From Inquilinus sp052078665 (GTDB lineage: Bacteria > Pseudomonadota > Alphaproteobacteria > DSM-16000 > Inquilinaceae), in the NCBI RefSeq assembly GCF_052078665.1, contig NZ_JBQJIK010000002.1, positions 99,818 to 163,817 on the forward strand: a stretch of DNA of 64,000 bases, given 5' to 3'. Below the pieces are notes generated by a model. It was not told the origin of the DNA. It made no database searches and worked only from the letters and a program-made list of their open reading frames with translations. Below, piece after piece: positions 40,692 to 49,812 of this stretch (position 1 is the first letter of the stretch; each line of letters starts with the position of its first letter). Both the position numbers and the translations under genes were made by a program.

Positions 40692-42460
40692 CCCGCGAGC
40701 CCCACGACCTGGATGATCCCGGCCTGCGCGACCGCGCCGTGCGCGCCACCCAGGGCCTGATCCCCTTCGACGTGCTGATCACCGGCGCCCGGCTGGTCGA
40801 TGTCGCGACCTCGGAGATCCGCGCCGCCGATATCGGGCTGGTCGGGCCGCTGGTCGCCAGCGTGCACGCCCCCGGCAGCCGCGGCGATGCGGGCCGGGTG
40901 GTCGACGCCGCCGGCCGCTTCGTCGCGCCCGGGCTGATCGACACGCATATGCATGTCGAAAGCTCGATGGTGACGCCGCGGCGCTATGCCGAGGTGGTGG
41001 TGCCGCAGGGCACCACCACGATCTGCTGGGACCCGCATGAGGTCGGCAATGTCGCCGGCCTGGCGGGGGTGCGCTGGGCGGTCGAGGCCGGGCAGGGCCT
41101 GCCGCTGCGCATCCTCACCCTCGCCCCGTCCTGCGTCCCCTCGGCGCCGGGGCTGGAGGTGGCGGGCGCCGAATTCGGCGGCGGCGAGATGGCGGAGATG
41201 CTGCGCTGGCCCGAGATCGCCGGCGTCGCCGAGGTGATGAACATGCGCGGCGTGCTGGACCGCAGCGAGCCGATGCAGGGCGTGGTCGCCGCCGGCCTTG
41301 CCAGCGGCAAGCTGGTCTGCGGCCATGCCCGCGGGCTGGAGGGGGCGTCGCTGCAGGGCTTCGCTGCCGCCGGCATCCAGTCCGACCACGAGATCACCTC
41401 GGGCGACGACCTGCTGGCCAAGCTGCGCGCCGGCTTCACGGTCGAGCTGCGCGGGTCGCACGATTACGTCCTGCCCGGCGCGGTGCAGGCGCTGGCGACG
41501 CTGCCGCACCTGCCGCAGACCCTGACGATCTGCACCGACGACATCTTCCCGGACGACCTGGTCGCGGCCGGCGGCGTCGCCGACGTGCTGCGGCGGCTGA
41601 TCCGCTACGGCTTGAAGCCGGTCGACGCGATCCGGGCGGCGACGCTGAACGCGGCGATGCGGCTGGGGCGCCGCGACCTCGGCCTGGTCGCGCCCGGCCG
41701 CCGCGCCGATCTGATCGTGCTCGACGGGCTGGAGACGCTGGGGGTCGAGCGGGTCTTCGCCTCGGGCCGCGAGGTCGCGGCGGAGGGGCGCCTGACCGCG
41801 GGGCCGCTCGGCCGCCCGGCCGATGCCTTCCATGACAGTGTGAAGGTGGAGCCGCTGACGGCGGACGACTTCGTCCTCCGCATGCCGGGCCGCGGCACCG
41901 CCGTGGTCAGCTCGATCTTCCGGCCGCGCTTCACCGAATGGCGCGACCTGGCGGTCGAGGTGAAGGACGGCGCGGCGGTGCTGCCGGACGACAGGATCCT
42001 GATGGCGGTGATCCACCGCCACGGCCGGCGCCCCGCGGTGCCGCAGATCGGCATCCTGGACGATTGGGGTCATTGGCGCGGCGCGCTCGCCACCACGATC
42101 TCGCATGACAGCCACAACCTGACCGTGTTCGGCCGCGACCCGGCCGACATGGCGGCGGCGGCCAATGCGGTGATCGCGGCCGGCGGCGGCATGGCGGTGG
42201 CCGAGGGCGGCGCCGTGACGGCGCTGGTGGCGCTGCCGGTCTGCGGCCTGCTGTCCGACGCGCCGGCGGCCGAGGTGGCGGCGGATTTCGCCGCGGTGAA
42301 GGCGGCGGCGGACCGGATCGTCGACTGGCAGCCGCCCTACCGCAGCTTCAAGGCGGTGGTCGGCGCCAGCCTGGCCTGCAACCCCGGCCCGCATGTCACC
42401 GATCTGGGCCTGACCGACGGCACCACCGGCGAGATCCGCCCGCTCGTCGCCGCGGGCTGA
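40688..42460 (+). CDS. ade: Adenine deaminase
   Basis: The 590-residue amidohydrolase matches bacterial adenine deaminase in length. It has DTHMHVESSM (metal HxH), WDPHEVGNV, GHARGLEG, SDHEITSGDD and CTDDIFPDDL, and the second domain includes SHDSHNLTVFG. It converts adenine to hypoxanthine and ammonia. Following a nucleoside hydrolase in an ATGA overlap, it completes the route from imported adenosine to hypoxanthine. ATG 40688 is chosen for this overlap and because the conserved N-terminus follows at once. It ends the operon. Confidence 0.93.
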   Translation: MTREPHDLDDPGLRDRAVRATQGLIPFDVLITGARLVDVATSEIRAADIGLVGPLVASVHAPGSRGDAGRVVDAAGRFVAPGLIDTHMHVESSMVTPRRYAEVVVPQGTTTICWDPHEVGNVAGLAGVRWAVEAGQGLPLRILTLAPSCVPSAPGLEVAGAEFGGGEMAEMLRWPEIAGVAEVMNMRGVLDRSEPMQGVVAAGLASGKLVCGHARGLEGASLQGFAAAGIQSDHEITSGDDLLAKLRAGFTVELRGSHDYVLPGAVQALATLPHLPQTLTICTDDIFPDDLVAAGGVADVLRRLIRYGLKPVDAIRAATLNAAMRLGRRDLGLVAPGRRADLIVLDGLETLGVERVFASGREVAAEGRLTAGPLGRPADAFHDSVKVEPLTADDFVLRMPGRGTAVVSSIFRPRFTEWRDLAVEVKDGAAVLPDDRILMAVIHRHGRRPAVPQIGILDDWGHWRGALATTISHDSHNLTVFGRDPADMAAAANAVIAAGGGMAVAEGGAVTALVALPVCGLLSDAPAAEVAADFAAVKAAADRIVDWQPPYRSFKAVVGASLACNPGPHVTDLGLTDGTTGEIRPLVAAG

Positions 42461-42474
42461 GGGCGAGGCCAGCG

Positions 42475-43377
42475 CTACAACGGCGGTGCGGCCAGGGCGT
42501 CCTGCAGCGCCGCGAGGAAGGCCTGGGCGGCGAGCGACAGCGGCCGCCGCTTCGGCACGATCAAGCCGATCGACACCGGGATGCGCGGCGTGAAGGGCCG
42601 CACCGCGATGCCCGGCGCCGCCGCGGCGTCCCAGACCGCGTACTCGTCGACCAGGGCCAGGCCGCGGCCGCGCTCGACCAGCTTGCGCACCACATGGCTG
42701 TGATTGGCCGAGAGCGGGTTGCGGATCTGCACGCCCTCATCCGCCAGCGTCTTGGCGATCGCGGCGCCGAAGGGCAGGGTCTTCGGATAGGTGATCAGCG
42801 GCAGGCCGGCCAGGTCGGCCGCCTTGATCGCGCGGCGCCGCGCCAGCGGATGCGCCGGCGGCATGATGCAGACCATCGATCCGGTGCGCAGCGTCTGCGC
42901 CATCAGGTCCACCTCCTGGCTCGGATGGTGCACCAGGCCGAGATCGTAGTTGCCGCGGCTGACGAAGGAATGGATCTTGTCGGAATCGAGGATGTCGATC
43001 TGGACGAACACGTCCGGATAGCGGGCGTTGAAGGCCTCGGCCACCAGCGGCAGCAGGGCCACGCCGAAGGTCGCCAGCGTGGCGACCTGGACGAAGCCGC
43101 TCTTCAGCCGCGCCAGGTCGACCGACAGGCTCTCGAAGAAGGTCAGCTCCTCCATCAGCCGGGCCGCATGGGTGAACAGGATCTCGGCCTCCGGCGTCGG
43201 CTGCAGCCGGCCGCCGCTGCGCTGGAACAGCGAGATGCCGATCGAATCCTCCAGCTGCTTCAGCGATTTGCTGGCGTTCGGCTGGGTCGTGCCCAGGATC
43301 TCCGCCGCCTCGGTGACCGAGCCGGTCTTCATGAACACCATCAGGGTCTCGAGGTGCCGGATCTTGATCCTGTGCAT
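42475..43377 (-). CDS. LysR family transcriptional regulator of the hydantoinase locus
   Basis: The 300 residues have the N-terminal wHTH IRHLETLMVFMKTGSVTEAA, then LGTTQPNASKSLKQLEDSIG, and an effector domain with ATLATFGVALLPLVAEAF and VERGRGLALVDEYAVWD. AAAGGGG precedes the ATG. It is divergent from the hyuA-like gene, with a LysR-type palindrome between (43400-43416), so it most likely controls the hydantoinase and importer operon. It converges with the adenine deaminase gene, separated by 14 bases. Confidence 0.9.
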   Translation of the reverse strand: MHRIKIRHLETLMVFMKTGSVTEAAEILGTTQPNASKSLKQLEDSIGISLFQRSGGRLQPTPEAEILFTHAARLMEELTFFESLSVDLARLKSGFVQVATLATFGVALLPLVAEAFNARYPDVFVQIDILDSDKIHSFVSRGNYDLGLVHHPSQEVDLMAQTLRTGSMVCIMPPAHPLARRRAIKAADLAGLPLITYPKTLPFGAAIAKTLADEGVQIRNPLSANHSHVVRKLVERGRGLALVDEYAVWDAAAAPGIAVRPFTPRIPVSIGLIVPKRRPLSLAAQAFLAALQDALAAPPL

Positions 43378-43399
43378 GCGATGCCCCTTTGCCGAAGCT

Positions 43400-43416
43400 C
43401 ATTCCAATTCGGAATG
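43400..43416. promoter_or_regulatory. LysR-type operator between LysR and hyuA-like genes
   Basis: CATTCCAATTCGGAATG is an inverted repeat (CATTCC and GGAATG) containing the LysR T-N11-A pattern (T402 to A414). A second, looser inverted pair TGGAAA/TTTTCCA lies at 43415-43443. It is 23 bases from the LysR start and about 180 from the hyuA start, as expected for a divergent activation site. Confidence 0.65.
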
Positions 43417-43597
43417 GAAAGCTCGAATAAATGAATTTTCCATGACCGCGTGAAGCTGCCTAGCATCGTTTCACGATCACCGGACGGGCGAGACACCGCC
43501 GTTCCGCTACGCGCGCTTCGCCAAGGCCCCGCTGCGGGAAGCGGCCTAGGAGGCGCGCGATGGTTTCTGGTTTTTCGGTTTCGTGAGGTCACCTCGC

Positions 43598-45649
43598 ATG
43601 GCTTGGCGCATTGGCGTGGATTCCGGCGGGACGTTCACCGACGTCTGCCTGTTCGACGATTCGAGCGGGCGGCTCGACGTCTGGAAGGTCTCCTCGACCC
43701 CGGACGATCCGTCCCGCGGCATCGTCCAGGGGGTGGAGGAGGGGGCGGCCAGGGTCGGTGCCGCGCCGGGCGAGATCGGCTATTTCGGCCATGGCACCAC
43801 GGTCGGCACCAACGCGCTGATTCAGCATCGCGGCGTCCGCACCGGCCTGCTGACCACCGACGGCTTCCGCGACCTGCTGGAGATCGGCCGCCAGAAGCGC
43901 CCGGACCTGTACGACCTGCAGGCCGACAAGCCGGAGACCCTGGTCAGCCGCGACCTGCGCATCGACATCCCGGAACGCATCCGGCACGACGGGACGGTCG
44001 AGACCCCGCTGGACGAGGCGGCGCTGCGCCGGGCGGTGCGCGAGCTGCGCGCCGCCCGGGTCGAGGCGGTGGCGGTCAGCTTCCTGTACGGCTTCGTCCG
44101 CAGCGAGCACGAGGAGACGGCGCTGCGCATCCTGGCCGAGGAGTTCCCGGAGGCCTTCGCCTGCGCCTCGCACGGCGTGGCGCCGGAGTTCCGCGAATAT
44201 GAGCGGGTCTCGACCACCGTGGTGAACGCCTATCTCGGCCCGGTGATGCGCGGCTATATCGAGCGGCTGGGCAAGCGCTTGGCGGAGATCGGGGTCAAGG
44301 CCGCGCCGCGGCTGACCCAGTCGAACGGCGGCGTCATCAGCTTCGAGACGGCGGCGCGGCTGCCGGTGCGCACCGTCCTGTCCGGCCCCAGCACCGGCGT
44401 GGTCGCGGCCCAGGCGATCGGGGCGGTCGCCGGCTTCCCGGACCTGATCACCTTCGACATGGGCGGCACCAGCACCGACGTCGCGCTGCTGGCCGGCGGC
44501 CAGTGCCGCCTGGCCGGCGAGGCGGTGGTGCATGGCTATCCGATCAAGGCGCCGATGCTCGACATCCACACGGTCGGGGCGGGCGGCGGCTCGATCGCTT
44601 ATGTCGACAGCGGCGGGCTGTTGAAGGTCGGGCCGCGCAGCGCCGGGGCCTATCCCGGGCCGGTCTGCTACGGCCATGGCAATGACGAGCCGACGGTGAC
44701 CGACGCCAATGTCGTGCTGCAGACGCTGAACCCGGTGTCGCTGCTGGGCGGCCGCATGGCGGTGCGGCGCGACCTGGCCGAGGCCGCGATCGGCCGGCTG
44801 GCGCAGCGGCTGGGCCTCGGGCCGATGGAGACGGCGCAGGGCATCCTGACCGTGGTCACCGCCAACATGGCCAAGGCGATCCGCGTCATCAGCGTGCAGC
44901 GCGGCCACGACCCGCGCGACTACACGCTGATGGCCTTCGGCGGCGCCGGCCCGCTGCACGCCGCCCGCCTGGCCAAGGAGCTCGACATCGGCCGCATCCT
45001 GGTGCCGCAGACTCCGGGCATCCTCTGCGCCATGGGGCTGCTGCTGACCGACCTGCGCGCCGATTTCGCCGCCACCCGGCTGACCACGCTGGCCCCGGCG
45101 GCGCTGCCCGCGGTCGAGGCGGCCTTCGACGGGCTGCTGGTCCGGGCCGAGGAATGGTTCGCGCAGGAGGAGGTGCCGCAGGGCGCGCGGCGGGTCACCC
45201 GCACCGTCGACATGCGCTATGCCGGCCAGAACTACGAGCTGCCGGTGGCGCTGCCGGAGGGGCCGGTCGGCCCGGCGACGCTGGAGGCCCTGGCGGCGGG
45301 CTTCGCCAAGGCGCATGAGCGGCAATACGGCTTCGTCGCCGCCGGCGAGCCGGTGCAGCTGGTCACCTTCCGGGTCGAGGCCGCGGGCGTCGTCACCAAG
45401 GCGAGCTTCCAGCCGCAGCCCGATGCCGGGCCGGAGGCGGGCCACGCCGTCACCGGCGCACGCGAGGTCTGGCTGCCGGAGGCGGGGGGCTGGGTCTCCT
45501 GCCCGGTCTATGACCGCGCCCGGCTCGAGCCTGGCAACCGCATCGCCGGCCCGGCCGTGGTCGAGCAGATGGACAGCACCACAATCATCCTTCCGGGCAT
45601 GACGGCCCATGTCGAACCGTATCTCAACCTGGTCCTGGAGGTCCGATGA
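43598..45649 (+). CDS. hyuA: Hydantoinase/5-oxoprolinase subunit A (HyuA-like)
   Basis: The 683 residues start at ATG 43598 (GTGAGG upstream); GTG 43583 is an alternative. The N-terminal ATP-binding domain has WRIGVDSGGTFTDVCLFD, GHGTTVGTNALIQ and VLSGPSTGVVAAQAI. The core has FDMGGTSTDVAL and GAGGGSIAYVDSGG, and the C-terminus has DMRYAGQNYELPV. Together with subunit B it performs ATP-dependent opening of cyclic amides such as 5-oxoproline or N-substituted hydantoins. Which of these is used cannot be read from sequence. The importer encoded downstream probably brings in the substrate. Confidence 0.92.
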   Translation: MAWRIGVDSGGTFTDVCLFDDSSGRLDVWKVSSTPDDPSRGIVQGVEEGAARVGAAPGEIGYFGHGTTVGTNALIQHRGVRTGLLTTDGFRDLLEIGRQKRPDLYDLQADKPETLVSRDLRIDIPERIRHDGTVETPLDEAALRRAVRELRAARVEAVAVSFLYGFVRSEHEETALRILAEEFPEAFACASHGVAPEFREYERVSTTVVNAYLGPVMRGYIERLGKRLAEIGVKAAPRLTQSNGGVISFETAARLPVRTVLSGPSTGVVAAQAIGAVAGFPDLITFDMGGTSTDVALLAGGQCRLAGEAVVHGYPIKAPMLDIHTVGAGGGSIAYVDSGGLLKVGPRSAGAYPGPVCYGHGNDEPTVTDANVVLQTLNPVSLLGGRMAVRRDLAEAAIGRLAQRLGLGPMETAQGILTVVTANMAKAIRVISVQRGHDPRDYTLMAFGGAGPLHAARLAKELDIGRILVPQTPGILCAMGLLLTDLRADFAATRLTTLAPAALPAVEAAFDGLLVRAEEWFAQEEVPQGARRVTRTVDMRYAGQNYELPVALPEGPVGPATLEALAAGFAKAHERQYGFVAAGEPVQLVTFRVEAAGVVTKASFQPQPDAGPEAGHAVTGAREVWLPEAGGWVSCPVYDRARLEPGNRIAGPAVVEQMDSTTIILPGMTAHVEPYLNLVLEVR

Positions 45650-47301
45650 GCGTCGCCGTCCCGCAGCGCAGCGAGGCTGCCCTCGACCCGATCACGGTCG
45701 AGGTCATCGGCAGCGCCTTCGCCTCGATCGCGGAGGAGATGGGGGAGGCGCTGGTCCGGGCCAGCTACTCGACCAACATCAAGGAGCGGCGCGACTGCTC
45801 CACCGCGCTGTTCGACCTGGCCGGCAACACGCTGTGCCAGGCCGAGCATATCCCGATGCATCTCGGCAGCTTCATCGGCATCATCCCGCACATCATGAAG
45901 CGCCACCCGCTCGACCGGATGCGGCCGGGCGACGTGTTCATCGGCAACGACGCCTATGAGGGCGGCGGCACCCATCTGCCCGATATCGTGCTGGCCGAGC
46001 CGATCTTCGTCGACGGCCGGATGGTGGCCTGGGCGGTCAACACCGCCCATCACGCCGACTTCGCCGACCGCGGCCACGCCCATATCTACCAGGAGGGGAT
46101 CCGGATCCCGCCGATCCGGCTATACCGCGCCGGCGAGCTGCAGGGCGACGTACAGGAGCTGGTGCTGCTGAACTGCCAGGTCCCGCGCGAGCGCCTGTCC
46201 GACCTGCGGGCGCAGATGGCGGCCAACCGGCTGGGCGTGCAGCGGATGACCGCGCTGTGCGGCAAATACGGCGTCGACGTGGTGCTCGCGGCCGGCGCCG
46301 CGCTCCAGGATTACGCCGAGCGCAAGATGCGCGCCGGCATCGCCGCGATCCCGGACGGCACCTACCGCTTCGCCGACCGCTTCGACAATCCGGAGCTGGA
46401 TGGCGAGCTCGACTTCGCGGTCGAGATCACCGTGGCCGGCGACGAGATGCGGCTGCATTTCGACAGCCCGCCGCAGGTCCGCGGCGGCCTCAACGTCGTC
46501 TACACGGCGCTGCTGTCGACGGTCTATTACGCGGTGAAGACGGTGGTCGACCCGACCATCCTGCCCAATGCCGGGCTGGCGCGGCCGCTGACGGTGACGG
46601 CGCACGAGGGCACGGTGCTGAACTGCGTCCATCCGGCGGCGGTGAACGGCCGGGTGGCGACCTGCCAGCGCATCGCCGACCTGATCCACGGCGCCCTGGC
46701 CCAGGCGGTGCCGGAGCGGCTGACCGCGGCCAGCAATGGCTCCTGCGCCTCCGCCACCTTCATGGGGCGCGACCCGAAGACCGGCGACCTATGGGTCTAT
46801 CTCGAGACCATCGGCGGCGGCAGCGGCGCGCGGGCGGGCAAGGACGGGCTCGACGGCGTCCATGTCCACATGACCAACACCTCCAACCTGCCGGCCGAGG
46901 CGCTGGAGCTGGAATACCCGCTGACCCTGCTGCGCTACGAGCTGGTCGACGGCTCCGGCGGGCCGGGCACGCAGCGCGGCGGCATGGGGCTGCGCCGGGT
47001 CTACCGGGCCGAGGCCGATTGCCGGGTGCATATCGACGGCTCGCGCCTGCGCTCTTCCCCCTGGGGGCTGGAGGGCGGGCAGGAGGGCGGCCGCGGCAGT
47101 TTTGTCTTCGGCCCCGGTGTCGTTCCGTTCGACCATGGCAACGGCGACCTGAAGCGCGGCGACGTGATCGAGATCGTGACGCCGGGGGCCGGCGGCTACG
47201 GCCCGCCGTCCGGGCGTGCGATCGAGGCGGTCCGCCGCGATGTCGCCGAGGGACGGATCGACCGGGAAACGGCGCAGAGGGTCTACGGCGCCGTGCTCTG
47301 A
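45646..47301 (+). CDS. hyuB: Hydantoinase/5-oxoprolinase subunit B (HyuB-like)
   Basis: The 551-residue partner subunit starts in an ATGA overlap with subunit A. Family hallmarks are DPITVEVIGSAFASIAEEMG at the N-terminus, RDCSTALFDLAGN, FIGNDAYEGGGTHLPDI, NTAHHADFADRGH, and a C-terminal GGRGSFVFGPG with TPGAGGYGPP. It contributes the hydrolytic half of the ATP-dependent cyclic amidase. The 28-base gap to the binding protein carries only its ribosome-binding site. Confidence 0.92.
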   Translation: MSVAVPQRSEAALDPITVEVIGSAFASIAEEMGEALVRASYSTNIKERRDCSTALFDLAGNTLCQAEHIPMHLGSFIGIIPHIMKRHPLDRMRPGDVFIGNDAYEGGGTHLPDIVLAEPIFVDGRMVAWAVNTAHHADFADRGHAHIYQEGIRIPPIRLYRAGELQGDVQELVLLNCQVPRERLSDLRAQMAANRLGVQRMTALCGKYGVDVVLAAGAALQDYAERKMRAGIAAIPDGTYRFADRFDNPELDGELDFAVEITVAGDEMRLHFDSPPQVRGGLNVVYTALLSTVYYAVKTVVDPTILPNAGLARPLTVTAHEGTVLNCVHPAAVNGRVATCQRIADLIHGALAQAVPERLTAASNGSCASATFMGRDPKTGDLWVYLETIGGGSGARAGKDGLDGVHVHMTNTSNLPAEALELEYPLTLLRYELVDGSGGPGTQRGGMGLRRVYRAEADCRVHIDGSRLRSSPWGLEGGQEGGRGSFVFGPGVVPFDHGNGDLKRGDVIEIVTPGAGGYGPPSGRAIEAVRRDVAEGRIDRETAQRVYGAVL

Positions 47302-47329
47302 CCATAACAACAAACAGGGAGAGGTCATC

Positions 47330-48850
47330 ATGCTGTTGTCCCGTCGCACATTGCTCGCCACCGGCGCCGTGCTGCCGGCGCTGCGCCTGCCGGCCTGGGG
47401 CCAGGCGTCGCCGGACACGCTGCGCTTCGGCCTCTCCAGCTATCCGCCGAACCTGCAGCCCTGGGTGAATTCCGGCGGCGCCGCGGGGTCGGTCGCGGCG
47501 CTGCTGCATCGTGGCCTGCTGTCCTACGCCGCCGACGGCAGCCTGCAGGGCGAGCTGGCCGAAAGCTGGCAGCCGGAGGGCGACAAGGCCTGGGTGTTCC
47601 GCCTGCGCCAGGCCTTCTTCCACAACGGCGCCCCGGTCACCGCCGCCGACATCCAGTGGAACATCGAGCAGGTCGCCGCCGAGAAATCGACCGCCTATCT
47701 GCGCACCCAGCTGCAGGGGGTGGAGCGGGTCGAGACGCCGGATGAGCGCACCGTGCGCCTGGTGATGAAGCAGCCGACCGTCTGCGTGCCGCACTGGTTC
47801 GCCAACTACTACATGCCGATGGTGGCCAAGGGGTCGACCGCCGACGACCCGCTCGGCAGCGGCGCCGGGCCCTTCGTGCTGCAGGCGCAGGACCGCGGCG
47901 TCTCGCTCGACCTCGTCGCCTTCGACAAATACTACAAGCCCGGCCTGCCGAAGCTGAAGGCGGTCAAGATCGTCGCCTATCCCGACGAGAACCTGCGGGT
48001 GGCGGCGCTGCAGGCCGGCGATGTCGACCTGATCGACTACGTCCCCTGGCAGTCGATGCAGTCGATCGAGGCCGACCAGAACCTGAAGCTGGACAACCAG
48101 CTCGGGCCGTTCATGTACCTGACCTTCAACGGCCGGACCGGGCCCTTCGCCGATCCGCGCATCCGCAAGGCGGTGGCGCTCGGCATCAAGCGCGACGAGA
48201 TCGTGCAGGCCGCCTTCTTCGGCCGCGGCGCGGCGCTGGAGGGCCTGCCGTTCCCGCCGGAGACGCCCTTCTACGACGAGGCCGCGGCGCATGGCTGGCG
48301 CTACGATCTCGACAAGGCCAAGGCCCTCTTGGCCGAGGCCGGCGTGGCCGACGGCTTCTCCTGCAAGCTCCTGTCCACCGCGCAATACGGCATGCACAAG
48401 AGCACGGCCGAGGTGATCCAGCAGAACCTGGCCGAGCTCGGCATCCAGGTGGAGCTCAACATGCCGGACTGGCCGACCCGGGTCAGCCTGGGCAACCGCG
48501 GCCAGTACGAGTTCGCGGTGATGGGCACGGCGATGGAGAGCCCGGATCCGGAAAGCCTGTCCTCCTTCGTCGATTCCACCCTGGCGCCGTCCTACATCCG
48601 CAGCACCGGCATTACCGTGCCCGGGCTGAACGAGCTGCTGGCGGCGGGGCGCGGCGAGTTCGACACCGCCAAGCGGAAGGACATCTACGCCCAGGCCGGC
48701 CAGCTGGTGCTGGACCAAGCGCCGATGGTGACCCTGGCCTACCGGGCCCAGGGTTTCGCCATGCGCAAGGCGCTGCAGGGCTTCCGCAACCTGCCGGGCG
48801 GCCTCAGCTTCTATTCCGCGACCACGCTGGACCAGTCCTCCTTCACCTGA
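47330..48850 (+). CDS. Dpp/Opp-type ABC importer, substrate-binding protein (family 5)
   Basis: The 506 residues start at ATG 47330 with AGGGAGAGG upstream. The N-terminus MLLSRRTLLATGAVLPAL is a twin-arginine signal. The mature protein has family-5 landmarks: LAESWQPEGDKAWVFRLRQA, FHNGAPVTAADIQWNI and GPFMYLTFNGRTGPFADPRI. Co-transcription with hyuA and hyuB suggests a cyclic or modified amino-acid or peptide ligand. No more precise call is possible. Confidence 0.91.
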   Translation: MLLSRRTLLATGAVLPALRLPAWGQASPDTLRFGLSSYPPNLQPWVNSGGAAGSVAALLHRGLLSYAADGSLQGELAESWQPEGDKAWVFRLRQAFFHNGAPVTAADIQWNIEQVAAEKSTAYLRTQLQGVERVETPDERTVRLVMKQPTVCVPHWFANYYMPMVAKGSTADDPLGSGAGPFVLQAQDRGVSLDLVAFDKYYKPGLPKLKAVKIVAYPDENLRVAALQAGDVDLIDYVPWQSMQSIEADQNLKLDNQLGPFMYLTFNGRTGPFADPRIRKAVALGIKRDEIVQAAFFGRGAALEGLPFPPETPFYDEAAAHGWRYDLDKAKALLAEAGVADGFSCKLLSTAQYGMHKSTAEVIQQNLAELGIQVELNMPDWPTRVSLGNRGQYEFAVMGTAMESPDPESLSSFVDSTLAPSYIRSTGITVPGLNELLAAGRGEFDTAKRKDIYAQAGQLVLDQAPMVTLAYRAQGFAMRKALQGFRNLPGGLSFYSATTLDQSSFT

Positions 48851-48861
48851 GGGAGGCGAGC

Positions 48862-49812
48862 ATGCTCTGGTTCCTCAAGCGCCTCGCCGTCTCCGCCCTG
48901 CTGGTCTGGCTGGTCGCCAGCATCGTCTTCCTGGCGATCCACCTGGTGCCGGGCGACCCGGCCGAGACCCTGCTGTCCCAGGGCGGGGTCGCGCCCGACC
49001 CGGCCATCGTCGAGGACCTGCGCCGGCAGCTCGGCCTCGACCGGCCGGTGCTGGCGCAATACGCCCACAGCCTGTGGGGCCTGCTGCGAGGCGACCTCGG
49101 CGTGTCGATGCTCGACGGCAGCCCGGTGGCGCGCGAGATCGGGCGCCGGCTGCCGCGCACGCTGGAGCTGATCGGCGTCGCCGCGCTGATCAGCCTGGTG
49201 ATCGGCATCCCGGCCGGCACGCTGGCGGCGCTGCGGGCGGGCGGCTGGTTCGACCGCATCGCCTCCGGCCTGTCCGGCCTCGCCCAGGCCGTGCCGGTCT
49301 TCGTCATCGGCACGCTGCTGGTCATGGTGTTCGCCCAGCAGCTGCGCCTGGTGCCGGCGGGCGGCTACGTCGCCTTCGCCCAGAACCCGACGCAGCATCT
49401 GATCCTGCTGCTGATGCCGGCGGGCACCATCGCGCTCGGGCTGGCGGCGATCGTCTTCCGCGTCACCCGCGCCGCGGCGCTGGAGGTGATGCCGCAGGAC
49501 TTCGTCCGCACCGCCACGGCCAAGGGCGTGACTCGCCGGCAGGTGCTGACCGATCACGTCATCCGCAACGCGCTGATGCCGGTGGTGACGGTGGTGGCGC
49601 TGCATCTCGGCAGCCTGCTGGGCGGCACCGTGCTGGTCGAATACGTCTTCAACTGGCCGGGCCTGTCCGGGCTGCTGGTCGGCGCGGTCAACGCCCGCGA
49701 CTATCCGATCGTCGTCGGCGTGGTGCTGGTGATCTCGATCCTGTTCGTCGGGCTGAATCTCGCGGTCGACATCCTCTACGCCGTCCTCGATCCGCGCGTG
49801 CGCCGGGCATGA
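48862..49812 (+). CDS. Dpp/Opp-type ABC importer, DppB-like permease
   Basis: The 316-residue membrane protein begins after GGGAGGCGA. DppB order is seen: an N-terminal helix, HLVPGDPAETLLSQGGVAPD, GDLGVSMLDGSPVAREI, the coupling loop RTATAKGVTRRQVLTDHVIR and the terminal LNLAVDILYAVLDPRV. The stop overlaps the next gene by 4 bases. Confidence 0.92.
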   Translation: MLWFLKRLAVSALLVWLVASIVFLAIHLVPGDPAETLLSQGGVAPDPAIVEDLRRQLGLDRPVLAQYAHSLWGLLRGDLGVSMLDGSPVAREIGRRLPRTLELIGVAALISLVIGIPAGTLAALRAGGWFDRIASGLSGLAQAVPVFVIGTLLVMVFAQQLRLVPAGGYVAFAQNPTQHLILLLMPAGTIALGLAAIVFRVTRAAALEVMPQDFVRTATAKGVTRRQVLTDHVIRNALMPVVTVVALHLGSLLGGTVLVEYVFNWPGLSGLLVGAVNARDYPIVVGVVLVISILFVGLNLAVDILYAVLDPRVRRA

